From: Desulfuromonadaceae bacterium UBA6124
Lineage (GTDB): Bacteria > Desulfobacterota > Desulfuromonadia > Desulfuromonadales > Trichloromonadaceae
Direction: 5' to 3'
DNA: 33,519 nucleotides
Assembly: GCA_002423365.1 (NCBI GenBank)
Contig: DIVU01000011.1
Span: 1-33,519, forward strand
This document shows positions 24,365 to 32,002 of the stretch, in pieces. The position numbers and the translations under genes were made by a program. Position 1 is the stretch's first letter, and every line of letters begins with the position of its first letter. The notes under the pieces are model-generated. The model worked only from the letters and a program-made list of their open reading frames with translations, searched no databases and had not been told where the DNA came from.

Positions 24365-25474
24365 ATGACAACGCGAATCGCCGAAGTGAGAACCGAGCTG
24401 CTGCGGATGCCGCTGCCCCGCCCGATGATGTCGGGGTCGTCCAGCGGCAAGAAAGGCGGCCCGGTGACCCACATCAACATGCCGGTGGTTTTCATCACCA
24501 CGGAAGACGGAGTGCGCGGGCTGGGATACGCCTGGAGCCTGCTGGGCGGCGCCACGGCCACCCGCTGCGTGCTGCGCGACGATTTCGCGCCGCTGCTGGC
24601 CGGCGAGGACGCCCTCGACAACGAACGGCTGTGGAACAAGCTGTACCGGCGGCTGCAGACGGTGGGCCGCATCGGCCTCGTGACCCAGGCCCAGTCGGCG
24701 GTCGACCTGGCGCTGTGGGACATCAAGGGACGGGTCGCCGGCCTGCCGGTGTACAAGCTGCTGGGCGGCCGCAGGGAAAGCGCCCCGTGCTACGGGTCGG
24801 ACGGCGGCTGGCTGTACATGAGCGTCCAGGAGATGCTCGCTGCCTTCGAGGGCTACCTCGGCCAGGGGATGATGGGCGTCAAGATGAAGATCGGCCACGA
24901 GGATTACCGGGACGACATCCGGCGGGTCCGCGAAGTCCGCAAAAGCCTGGGCGACGAGGCGTGGATCGCCGTCGACGCCAACCAGAAATGGGATTTCCCG
25001 ACCGCGCTGCGGGTCGGGCGCGAGCTGGAGCAGCTGGGCGTCGCGTGGTTCGAGGAGCCGATGCTCTGCGAGGACGTCCCCGTCCACGCTCGGCTCGCCG
25101 CCGCCCTGGACATCCCCGTCGCCATGGGCGAAACGCTCGGGTCGCGCTTCGAGTTCGACGCGTACATCCGGGCCGGCGCGGCCGACATCCTGCAGCCGGA
25201 CATCGTCCGCGTCGGCGGGATCACCGAGATGGTGAAGATCGCGGCGCTGGCCGACGTCGCCGGGCTGCCGCTGGCGCCCCACCACATGATGGAGAGCACG
25301 ATCCAGGCCGCCTGCGGCGTCATGGAATCCGCGCCGATCGAGTACATGCCCTGGGTGGCCGCGGCGTTCGCGGAGCCCGCCCGGATCGAAAAGGGCAGGT
25401 TGTTCCCGCCTGCGGGACCAGGGCTTGGGCTTACGATCCCCGAGGAAACGATAAAGAGGTATCGGGTCGAATAG
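24365..25474 (+). CDS. Mandelate racemase/muconate lactonizing enzyme family protein, probable hydroxyacid dehydratase
   Basis: A 369-residue enolase-superfamily enzyme. The barrel shows the KxK pair (K173, K175 in VKMKIG), metal ligands Asp204 (VDANQKWD), Glu230 (WFEEP) and Glu256 (MGETLGS), and a probable Asp279-His306 dyad (QPDIVRVGG; LAPHHM). That set marks the mandelate-racemase-like subgroup, which includes acid-sugar dehydratases such as D-tartrate and galactarate/talarate dehydratases. It abstracts a proton next to a carboxylate with Mg2+. ATG 24365 has AAGG upstream. The following tartrate/D-malate-type dehydrogenase suggests a tartrate or similar dicarboxylate; racemase activity is the other option. 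Confidence 0.87.
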   Translation: MTTRIAEVRTELLRMPLPRPMMSGSSSGKKGGPVTHINMPVVFITTEDGVRGLGYAWSLLGGATATRCVLRDDFAPLLAGEDALDNERLWNKLYRRLQTVGRIGLVTQAQSAVDLALWDIKGRVAGLPVYKLLGGRRESAPCYGSDGGWLYMSVQEMLAAFEGYLGQGMMGVKMKIGHEDYRDDIRRVREVRKSLGDEAWIAVDANQKWDFPTALRVGRELEQLGVAWFEEPMLCEDVPVHARLAAALDIPVAMGETLGSRFEFDAYIRAGAADILQPDIVRVGGITEMVKIAALADVAGLPLAPHHMMESTIQAACGVMESAPIEYMPWVAAAFAEPARIEKGRLFPPAGPGLGLTIPEETIKRYRVE

Positions 25475-25513
25475 GCGGCGCCTGCGATCCGCCTTCAACC
25501 AAGGAGAAGGGAC

Positions 25514-26590
25514 ATGGCCAAAGTTCGGGAACACAAGATAGCGCAGATCAACGGGGACGGCATCGGCAACGAAGTGGTGCCCGAGGGGATCCGGGTGCTG
25601 GACGTCGCCGGGGAAAGGTTCGGATACAAGCTCGCGTGGACGCCGTTCCCCTGGAGCTGCGAGCATTTCCACAAGACCGGCGAGATGATGCCGAAGAACG
25701 GGCTGGAGATCCTCAAGGGCTTCGAGGCGATCTTCCTCGGTGCGGTCGGTTATCCCGGGGTTCCCGACCACGTTTCCCTGTGGGGACTGCTCGTTCCCAT
25801 CCGGAGGGGATTCCAGCAGTACGCGAACGTGCGGCCCGTCTGGACCATGAAGGGGATCGAGAGCCCCCTGCGGAAGATCGAGGGGGGGAAGATCGACCTC
25901 CTCGTGGTTCGTGAGAACACCGAAGGCGAGTATTCGAACGTCGGCGGGAGGATGTTCGAGGGGACCGACCGGGAATTCTGCGTCCAGGAATCGGTCTTCA
26001 CCCGGAGGGGCGTCGAGAACATCATGCGGTACGCCTTCGAGCAGGCCCGTAAGCGGGAGAGGAAGCACGTCACCTCGGTCACGAAGTCGAACGGCATCTG
26101 CATCACGATGCCCTACTGGGACGAAATCTTCCGGGCGGTTTCGAAAGGGTATCCGGACGTGAAGACCGACCAGTACCACATCGACTCCCTGTGCGCCACG
26201 CTCGTCGGGCATCCCGAGAGGTTCGATGTGATCGTTTGCAGCAACCTGTTCGGCGACATCGTGTCCGACCTGTGCCCGGCGCTGGCCGGAAGCCTCGGCA
26301 TCGCCCCGTCGGCCAGCCTGAACCCGGAGCGCGAGTTCCCGTCCACGTTCGAGCCGGTGCACGGCTCGGCCCCCGATATCTACGGCAAGAACATCGCGAA
26401 CCCCATCGCGCAGATCCTCACCGGGGCCATGATGATCGAGCACCTGGGATACCCCGAAGCGGCGAGGGCGATCGAGAAGGCCGTGGAGGTCGTGGTCGCG
26501 GAAGGGAAGATCCGTACCCGGGACCTCGGCGGGGAGGCGACGACGCAGCAGATGGGGAAGGCCGTCGCCGAGCTGGTGGCGAAGTCGTAG
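25514..26590 (+). CDS. Isocitrate/isopropylmalate dehydrogenase family, tartrate dehydrogenase/D-malate dehydrogenase type
   Basis: A 358-residue metal-dependent decarboxylating dehydrogenase. GDGIGNE (14-20) opens the NAD fold; substrate-binding Arg residues lie in SLWGLLVPIRRGFQQYANVRP-type sequence (88-108); VRENTEGEYSNVGG (132-145) is the TtuC/DmlA signature; Lys191 (SVTKSNG) is catalytic; Asp224, Asp248 and Asp252 bind the metal. Leu-side-chain residues specific for isopropylmalate are absent, and the tryptophan in SLWGL fits the tartrate/D-malate group. It would convert D-malate to pyruvate or tartrate to D-glycerate, with CO2. AAGGAGAAGGGAC lies before ATG 25514. Last gene of the sigma-54 operon; it ends 12 bp from the convergent MFS gene, with no terminator seen in that gap. 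Confidence 0.9.
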   Translation: MAKVREHKIAQINGDGIGNEVVPEGIRVLDVAGERFGYKLAWTPFPWSCEHFHKTGEMMPKNGLEILKGFEAIFLGAVGYPGVPDHVSLWGLLVPIRRGFQQYANVRPVWTMKGIESPLRKIEGGKIDLLVVRENTEGEYSNVGGRMFEGTDREFCVQESVFTRRGVENIMRYAFEQARKRERKHVTSVTKSNGICITMPYWDEIFRAVSKGYPDVKTDQYHIDSLCATLVGHPERFDVIVCSNLFGDIVSDLCPALAGSLGIAPSASLNPEREFPSTFEPVHGSAPDIYGKNIANPIAQILTGAMMIEHLGYPEAARAIEKAVEVVVAEGKIRTRDLGGEATTQQMGKAVAELVAKS

Positions 26591-26602
26591 ACGGCTCCCG
26601 AG

Positions 26603-27814
26603 CTATGGAGAACCCTCTACGGCCGGGCGGAGGAAATGGGCGAGAGGGAGCGTGACGAGGATCACCGCGGCCAGGACCGCCATCGTCGCCGGGACGCCGG
26701 CCGCGTCGGAGAGGAGGCCGAAGACCGGCGGCCCCAGCGCGCCCGCGCCGATGCCGATGGTGTAGAACAGGCCGTAGACGCGCGAGCGGCGCTCCGGCGC
26801 CACCAGCTCGGCGACGGTTCCGTACAGCACGGACGAGGTGCCGTTGAGCGCGACGCCCAGGAGGGGCAGAAGGAACAGCGCCGGCGTCAGGGGGATGGCC
26901 AGGAGCAGCAGGATCCCGAGTCCGGTGGCGGCCTCCGTGACGAGGACCGTCCGGATGATGCCCAGCCGCTCGGCCAGGTAACCGCAGACGAACTTCCCCG
27001 TGGCCCCGCCGGCGAAGGTCAGCGCAAACGCCACCCCCAGCAGGTCCATCTCCGCGCCCTTTCCCAGCAGCAGGAACGACAGGTAGGTGAGAAAGACGGC
27101 GCGCGACCCGTTGTCGATGCCGTGGATCGCCGACAGCAGCGTGAAGCCGCGCGCGTTCCGGATTCCCCACCCGTTGCCGGGACGGTCGGCCGCGGAAGGC
27201 ACCGGGGACCGCGCGAAGTCGCCCACCAGCGGCGCCAGGAGGAAGAAGATGCCGACCGCGGCGGCCAGGACGACCACCCCCATACCCAGCGCGGCCCAGC
27301 GCCAACCTGCCCACGCGGTGACGAAGGCCAATCCGGCCGGGATGGTCACCTTGCCCAGGTCGCCCGAAAAGTTGAACGTCCCGAGGGCCACGCGGCGACG
27401 CCCTTCCTCGTAGGCACGGGAGACCAGCGAGGACGACAGCGGATGCTGCGTGCCGGAGCCGAAGCCCCCGATCATCAGGAATGCGAGGAGCGGAAGGAAA
27501 CCTTCCGCGGTGCCGAGGCAGAGGAAGCCGACGGCCGTCAGGAACGTGCCGGAGGCAAGGACGCGCGGCTCGCCCCAGCGTTCCGCCAGGAACCCCGCCG
27601 GGACCTGGAACAGCGCAAGCGCGCCGGAGTATGCGGTGCGAAGCAGGCCGACCTGCGTGAAGGAGAGGGAGAACTCCTGCGCCCATACGGGGAAGAGGAT
27701 GTACAGGAGATCGGAGCATCCGTCGTGCAGGAAGTGCATGACGCAGCTTGCGGCGAGCGTGGCGCGAGCGCGCCGCGGGACGGACCCGATCCCCGATTCC
27801 CTGACATCCTTCAA
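26603..27814 (-). CDS. Major facilitator superfamily transporter (12 predicted helices)
   Basis: A 403-residue MFS protein with about 12 membrane helices. It resembles the fosmidomycin-resistance-like branch: FLHDGCSDLLYILFPVW in helix 1, then the A-motif-like GFLAERWGEPRVLASG after helix 2 and its second-half echo GYLAERLGIIRTVLV. It could export a small organic compound. The start appears to be TTG 27814 with AGGG upstream; an internal ATG before the first helix is possible. It follows the flavin reductase gene by 36 bp and is probably co-transcribed. Substrate unknown. Confidence 0.85.
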   Translation of the reverse strand: MKDVRESGIGSVPRRARATLAASCVMHFLHDGCSDLLYILFPVWAQEFSLSFTQVGLLRTAYSGALALFQVPAGFLAERWGEPRVLASGTFLTAVGFLCLGTAEGFLPLLAFLMIGGFGSGTQHPLSSSLVSRAYEEGRRRVALGTFNFSGDLGKVTIPAGLAFVTAWAGWRWAALGMGVVVLAAAVGIFFLLAPLVGDFARSPVPSAADRPGNGWGIRNARGFTLLSAIHGIDNGSRAVFLTYLSFLLLGKGAEMDLLGVAFALTFAGGATGKFVCGYLAERLGIIRTVLVTEAATGLGILLLLAIPLTPALFLLPLLGVALNGTSSVLYGTVAELVAPERRSRVYGLFYTIGIGAGALGPPVFGLLSDAAGVPATMAVLAAVILVTLPLAHFLRPAVEGSP

Positions 27815-27850
27815 ATCGTCAATCCCTGCAACCCGAAGTTCCCTCGGCTT

Positions 27851-28414
27851 TCAGGCCTTGAAATTCTTCCCCGCGTCCCACGCGTCGGCCACGCGGTCCC
27901 CGATCTTCCAGTACCCCTTGTCCGGGAAAGTGAAGATGAGCGGCGCGATGCGCGGCCAGTCGGGGGCGCCGTCCGTAAGCGCCGACTCGTCCACGTGGGC
28001 GCTTACCACCTCGCCGAAGAAGACCATGTCCGGCTGGAGCTCCACCGTCTTGACCAGCCGGCATTCGGCGGTCAGGCGGCAGGCCGTGATCATCGGCGCG
28101 TTCCCGAGCTCGCCGGCGAACGTCTCGAAGACCTTGCTCTTGTCCACCTGCTTGCCGGAGTGGATTCCGCACCAGTCCGTCGCCTCCACGAGGTCCGGCC
28201 CCGGAAGGTTGATGCTGAAGGTTCCGTTGGCCCTGATCCCCGCGGTCGTGTGGTGGTCGGGACTGACGCTGATGGCGACGATCGCCGGGTCGTAATTGGC
28301 GAGACCGGCGAAGGCCACGGTCATGAAATTCGGCGCGCCGTCGACCATGGCGCCCACAAGCACGGTCGGCATGGGGAGCACAAAGGGGCCGGGCGCGAGT
28401 CGAACTTTCTTCAT
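27851..28414 (-). CDS. Flavin reductase-like FMN-binding split-barrel protein
   Basis: A 187-residue flavin reductase-like domain protein. Typical blocks are PTVLVGAMVDGAPNFMTVAFAG, SVSPDHHTTAGIRANGTFSINLP and the C-terminal FGEVVSAHVDES. Family members bind FMN and either supply reduced flavin to a monooxygenase or act alone as small NAD(P)H:flavin reductases; no monooxygenase is encoded nearby. GGAGGT lies 6 bases before the ATG. First gene of a two-gene minus-strand unit with the MFS gene. Confidence 0.87.
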   Translation of the reverse strand: MKKVRLAPGPFVLPMPTVLVGAMVDGAPNFMTVAFAGLANYDPAIVAISVSPDHHTTAGIRANGTFSINLPGPDLVEATDWCGIHSGKQVDKSKVFETFAGELGNAPMITACRLTAECRLVKTVELQPDMVFFGEVVSAHVDESALTDGAPDWPRIAPLIFTFPDKGYWKIGDRVADAWDAGKNFKA

Positions 28415-28433
28415 GGGACACCTCCATGCACCC

Positions 28434-28439
28434 AGTATA
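28434..28439 (-). promoter_or_regulatory. Putative -10 box of the flavin reductase gene
   Basis: On the minus strand TATACT (5 of 6 to consensus) lies about 19 bases before the ATG, leaving a short leader that still holds GGAGGT. No good -35 is visible. The rest of the divergent gap (28440-28603) has a perfect TTCAG-T-CTGAA inverted repeat at 28492-28502, a possible operator, but no clear promoter for the plus-strand gene. Confidence 0.3.
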
Positions 28440-28603
28440 GCGATATCCTACTCCGGGAGGGATGGGGCTGCAGCCGACCTCGATATTCCGATTCAGTCTG
28501 AAATTTATCGACAATCCATCCGATAGAACAATGGAGCGGTCGTCCGTTCGACGGAACCGCCCGGTTTCAGAGGATTGCATACTATTTCCATGGAGTTACA
28601 GGC

Positions 28604-29821
28604 ATGAAAAAAGCATATCTCGCCGTTCTCGCCCTCGTTTTCGCCGGGTGCACGACCTCCCCGGACATCACCGCCTGGAACATGGCGAAAAGCAACAACA
28701 CGGCGGCGGCCTATCAGAGCTACGTCCAGCGCTATCCGAAGGGCGACCACGCGAAAGAGGCGCAGGAGCAGATCGAGAAAACGAAAATGGACCATATCAG
28801 GAATTTGGACTCCGTGGCCGAGTGCATAAGGGTCATGGAGACGAATCCCGATCCGAAAATCGCCGCCGAGGTGGGGGATCTTGCCTTCAAGGCCGCGCAG
28901 AAAGAGACCGCGATGGGGCCCCTCATCGCATTTCTCGCGTATTTCAGGAACCACGGCGGGGCGGAGACGATCCGGGCCCGGCTGGAGGAGATGGATTTCG
29001 AAAACGCGAGGAAGGACGCTTCCCCCGCCGCGATGGAATATTTCCTTTTCCGGTATCCGGGGTCGCGCTTCGCGGGGAAGGCGCGGGAGATCCTTGCCGA
29101 AAGGTCCTACGTGCAGGTGAAGGCCTGGGGGAACCAGTACGGCTTCAAGGCGTTCATCGTGAGGTTCCCGGAAAGCCCTCGCGTGGCGGAGGTCCAGGGA
29201 TGGATAAAGCCTTCCGCGACGCAGGCCGGCATCCCCGGTTCCCGGAATACGCTTTCCGCGGTCCTCGATAGCAGTCCATGGCTGAAAAATTACGGGTGCG
29301 CCCTGACCCTCTCTTCCGGGATCAGGAAGCGGACCGGCGATGCGGACGAACTGAGACACAAGCTTTACGAATTCGAGAAGCTGGGGCCTGCCGGGAGCCT
29401 CCCCGCGGAATGCTCTCCCATGACCCTTGCGGCCAGGCCGGGCCTCGATGGTCCTCTCGATGAAGCCCTCGGGACGCTGGCGGCCGCGGAAAGCCAGAGG
29501 AAGGAACTGGCGTCCCGGTGGGAGATTTTCCGGGAGCGCGGGGAGATGGCGAAGACCGCCATCGCCGCGGGCACGAAGGTGGCCAACGACCTGGAGACCG
29601 CCGAGCTTTCCGAGGAAGTGCTGGGCAGCGGGCCCCTCGGGGGTCTGGACGCCGGCAGGGAAAAGGGTTCGGTATCGGCAAGGAAGGCCATCGAGCGATT
29701 CGAGGCCGCGGAGAAGGTCCTGCAGAAGAACCGTGAAGACATCAAGCGGATGCTGGTCGATACGGACGTCTTCTACAAGCCGTTGCAGTATTACGTGGCG
29801 AGTTGCATTGCCGGGAAATAG
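28604..29821 (+). CDS. Predicted lipoprotein with TPR-like motifs, unknown function
   Basis: A 405-residue protein with a lipoprotein signal (FAGC, Cys16; next residue Thr, suggesting outer membrane). Three similar helical motifs occur: AYQSYVQRYPKGDHAKEA (about 36-53), MEYFLFRYPGSRFAGKA (about 143-160) and FKAFIVRFPESPRVAEV (about 180-196). They match the Y/F-xxx-hP-x-S/G-x-xA pattern of BamD/YbgF-type tetratricopeptide repeats. A helical, charged C-terminal half (about 285-395) may be coiled coil. No known family is recognised. It heads an operon of exported proteins; the next gene starts 19 bp later. A role in holding together an envelope complex is an inference only. Confidence 0.75.
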   Translation: MKKAYLAVLALVFAGCTTSPDITAWNMAKSNNTAAAYQSYVQRYPKGDHAKEAQEQIEKTKMDHIRNLDSVAECIRVMETNPDPKIAAEVGDLAFKAAQKETAMGPLIAFLAYFRNHGGAETIRARLEEMDFENARKDASPAAMEYFLFRYPGSRFAGKAREILAERSYVQVKAWGNQYGFKAFIVRFPESPRVAEVQGWIKPSATQAGIPGSRNTLSAVLDSSPWLKNYGCALTLSSGIRKRTGDADELRHKLYEFEKLGPAGSLPAECSPMTLAARPGLDGPLDEALGTLAAAESQRKELASRWEIFRERGEMAKTAIAAGTKVANDLETAELSEEVLGSGPLGGLDAGREKGSVSARKAIERFEAAEKVLQKNREDIKRMLVDTDVFYKPLQYYVASCIAGK

Positions 29822-29840
29822 CCGCAAGCGGAGGCGTGTC

Positions 29841-30560
29841 ATGAAATGCACGGCGATCAAGGTGGGCATCCTCGCGGGGATCCTGTTGGGCTGCCTGGCG
29901 TCGGTTCCCTACGCCAATCCTCTTTTCCTGCCCAAAGCGGAGACGGGCCTCCCGCTCATGTCCGCGGCCGAGACGGAGGAACTGAAGAAGGAAGCGGACC
30001 TGTTGAAGCGGAAGGCGTCCCTTTTGAAGGCGGCGGCGGACAAGAAGTACGCGGCTGCCCGCGAATTGAGGAAAAAGGCCGGGGTGGTCCGGTCGGAATC
30101 CTCGAAAAACGGCGAGGTCCTCCGGGGCAAGGCGGAACAGAACGCCGCCGTGTCCAGCTTCATCGGGGACATGTTCGGCATCATGTCGAGCATGGGGGGC
30201 ATGAGCGGCATGGGCAACGTCAGCCAGAACGCGATGCTCGCCTCCTCGCTGACAGGCCAGATGGTCCAGGGCCAGCAGGCGGCGGACGCCAAGGCCGTGG
30301 CGGATGCCCATGGCGCGGCCGGACAGCTTGCCGCCGAAGCCGACAAGAAGGCCGGCCCCCTGGAGATGCGCGCGGATGAGCTCGAGAACGAGGGCAACCG
30401 GCTCATGGAGGCGAACAACCGGCTCGTCGGCATCGCGAATGCGAAGTCTCTGCTCGCGGCCTCCGACGAGCTGTTGAGAAAGGTCGACGCCGACGACCGG
30501 GGCCTGGAACGGCTCAAGGAAGCCAACCGCCTGTTCGTGGCGTCGATGACGGGCCGCTGA
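29841..30560 (+). CDS. Exported coiled-coil protein with Gly/Met-rich centre, unknown function
   Basis: A 239-residue protein with an N-terminal signal; Cys18 in LLGC could be lipidated, or cleavage may follow PYA (25). Two charged helical stretches (about 41-100, LKKEADLLKRKASLLKAAADK-like, and 155-235) flank a central Gly/Met/Ser segment with FIGDMFGIMSSMGGMSGMG (about 113-131). The latter looks like a flexible or membrane-active hinge between coiled coils. GCGGAGG lies 6 bases before ATG 29841; the longer open frame upstream overlaps the lipoprotein gene in another frame. No family recognised. Confidence 0.72.
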   Translation: MKCTAIKVGILAGILLGCLASVPYANPLFLPKAETGLPLMSAAETEELKKEADLLKRKASLLKAAADKKYAAARELRKKAGVVRSESSKNGEVLRGKAEQNAAVSSFIGDMFGIMSSMGGMSGMGNVSQNAMLASSLTGQMVQGQQAADAKAVADAHGAAGQLAAEADKKAGPLEMRADELENEGNRLMEANNRLVGIANAKSLLAASDELLRKVDADDRGLERLKEANRLFVASMTGR

Positions 30561-30568
30561 TCCCCTTC

Positions 30569-32002
30569 ATGCGCCGGGGCATGGGGAAGGCATGGTGGTG
30601 CTGCGCGCTCCTGGCCGCACTTTCGTTTCTCGGGTCGTGCCCCCGGGCGGATGCCGCGAAACCGGAGGCGGACCGCCTGTGCGGACGCGCCGCAAAGGCC
30701 GAAAGGGACGCCGGGGACTTCGAACGGAAATCCGAAGCGCGGCAGAAGTTCCTCAAGGGCAAGGGCGGCATCGGAACCGCCGCCGCCGCCCCCGCCCCCG
30801 CGGGCGGCACGGCCGCCGCCGCGCAGTCGATCCGGGCCCAGGCCGCGCAGGCCCGGCAGATGCTTCCGCAGATCCGGCAGGGGATCGCCGCCGCCGAACG
30901 GGACCAGGGGTCCGTCCCGGGGCTCAGCCGGTACTTCAGCCAAATGGAGAGCGTCATCGGCTCGACGCTGCAGGCCGTGGATGCCTGCCTGGCCTCCCCC
31001 GAACGCTGCAACCCCCCCCAGGTAAGCTGTCCGGCTCCGCCGAACATCGCGGTCTACAGCAAGCAGAACGCGTCCACCGCCTTGATACGCAAAGTCCAGG
31101 ACAGCTACCGGCAGTCGGCGAACATGGCCCAACAGGCCTGCCTGAATCTCAAGGCGGCGGTTTCGCGGGACATCGAACGGCTCAAGAAAGACGGCCGGGG
31201 CGGCGGCGCGCCGGAAGCCGCCGGGAGCGCCGGGGCGCAGCGGTTCGGGGAAACGGACCTCTATCTCGCGCGGGCCGGGAACCTGAAGCGGGAGGCCGCG
31301 CAATTGCGCCTGGACGCCGACCGGGCGTCGGGAGTCAGGGGCTATTGCACCGTTCGGCCGCACGCCGCGGCCGGGGCACGGGACGCCGGCACGCTCGTCA
31401 AGGCGGTCAAGGCGGCCGGGACGCGGGCGGGGAAGGACGAAGCGGGATTCCCCGAAAACGGCAAGGTCGCCGATCTCAAGGCGGACTGGGACGCGAAGTG
31501 GAGCAAAGGCACGACGCTCGGGAGTCCCGTCGGTCCCCTGCCCGAGTCGGTCCCGGGCGATGTAACCGTCTCCGACCGGTTCAAGGAGTACCTGAGCGAG
31601 AAAAGCCCCTGGTGGTGGAACAAGTGGTACAAGATGAAGGCCGCGTACCGGGATGCGGACGAAGCGGTGGGGCTTACGGAATTCATCCAGTCCAGGCCGG
31701 TGGAACTTGCGAAGGACGCGGCGACGGAGTTCATCGAGTGGCGCCTCGGCAAGCACGGAAAGAGCGTCACGACGGGCCTCAAGATCCAGGGCGCGGTCAA
31801 GTCGACCGGCGAAGAGGTGGGGGAGATTCTCGTGGCGGCCCCGCAGGTGATCGCCCATGGCGGCAGGGCCGATGCGAGGAAGCTCTACGATAGGGCGGAC
31901 CGGGTCCCCCTGAAGCTGGCCAACGACCTCTTCGACGAAGGCACCGGAAAGGTCCCGATGTCCCCCCGGGAAACCCCCGTGCGGGATGGAGGCCGGCAAT
32001 GA
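30569..32002 (+). CDS. Exported protein of unknown function, Cys-containing, helical
   Basis: A 477-residue protein with a signal peptide (hydrophobic 9-22; LGSC is a possible lipobox, otherwise cleavage near ADA). Ala-rich helical segments (about 30-110 and 150-280) carry scattered Cys (near 38, 139, 147, 153 and in QQACLNLK, plus YCTVRP), which may form disulfides. An Ala/Pro low-complexity stretch lies near 70-85. The C-terminal part has a Trp-rich SPWWWNKWYKMKAAY. Start ATG 30569 lies 8 bp after the previous stop with no clear ribosome site; ATG 30581 is an alternative. The stop overlaps the next start as ATGA. I do not recognise a family. Confidence 0.7.
   Translation: MRRGMGKAWWCCALLAALSFLGSCPRADAAKPEADRLCGRAAKAERDAGDFERKSEARQKFLKGKGGIGTAAAAPAPAGGTAAAAQSIRAQAAQARQMLPQIRQGIAAAERDQGSVPGLSRYFSQMESVIGSTLQAVDACLASPERCNPPQVSCPAPPNIAVYSKQNASTALIRKVQDSYRQSANMAQQACLNLKAAVSRDIERLKKDGRGGGAPEAAGSAGAQRFGETDLYLARAGNLKREAAQLRLDADRASGVRGYCTVRPHAAAGARDAGTLVKAVKAAGTRAGKDEAGFPENGKVADLKADWDAKWSKGTTLGSPVGPLPESVPGDVTVSDRFKEYLSEKSPWWWNKWYKMKAAYRDADEAVGLTEFIQSRPVELAKDAATEFIEWRLGKHGKSVTTGLKIQGAVKSTGEEVGEILVAAPQVIAHGGRADARKLYDRADRVPLKLANDLFDEGTGKVPMSPRETPVRDGGRQ

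Noticed and set aside
24293..26443. 716-codon open frame on the minus strand opposite the enolase-superfamily and TtuC-type genes
   Set aside because: Its translation is Arg/His/Asp/Gly-rich without recognisable motifs, and both plus-strand genes have intact catalytic residues. Long antisense frames are expected in high-GC DNA.
29909..31999. 696-codon minus-strand open frame opposite the exported-protein operon
   Set aside because: It lacks a ribosome site and signal or motif content. The plus-strand genes have signal peptides, mostly tight coupling and, for two of them, good Shine-Dalgarno sites.
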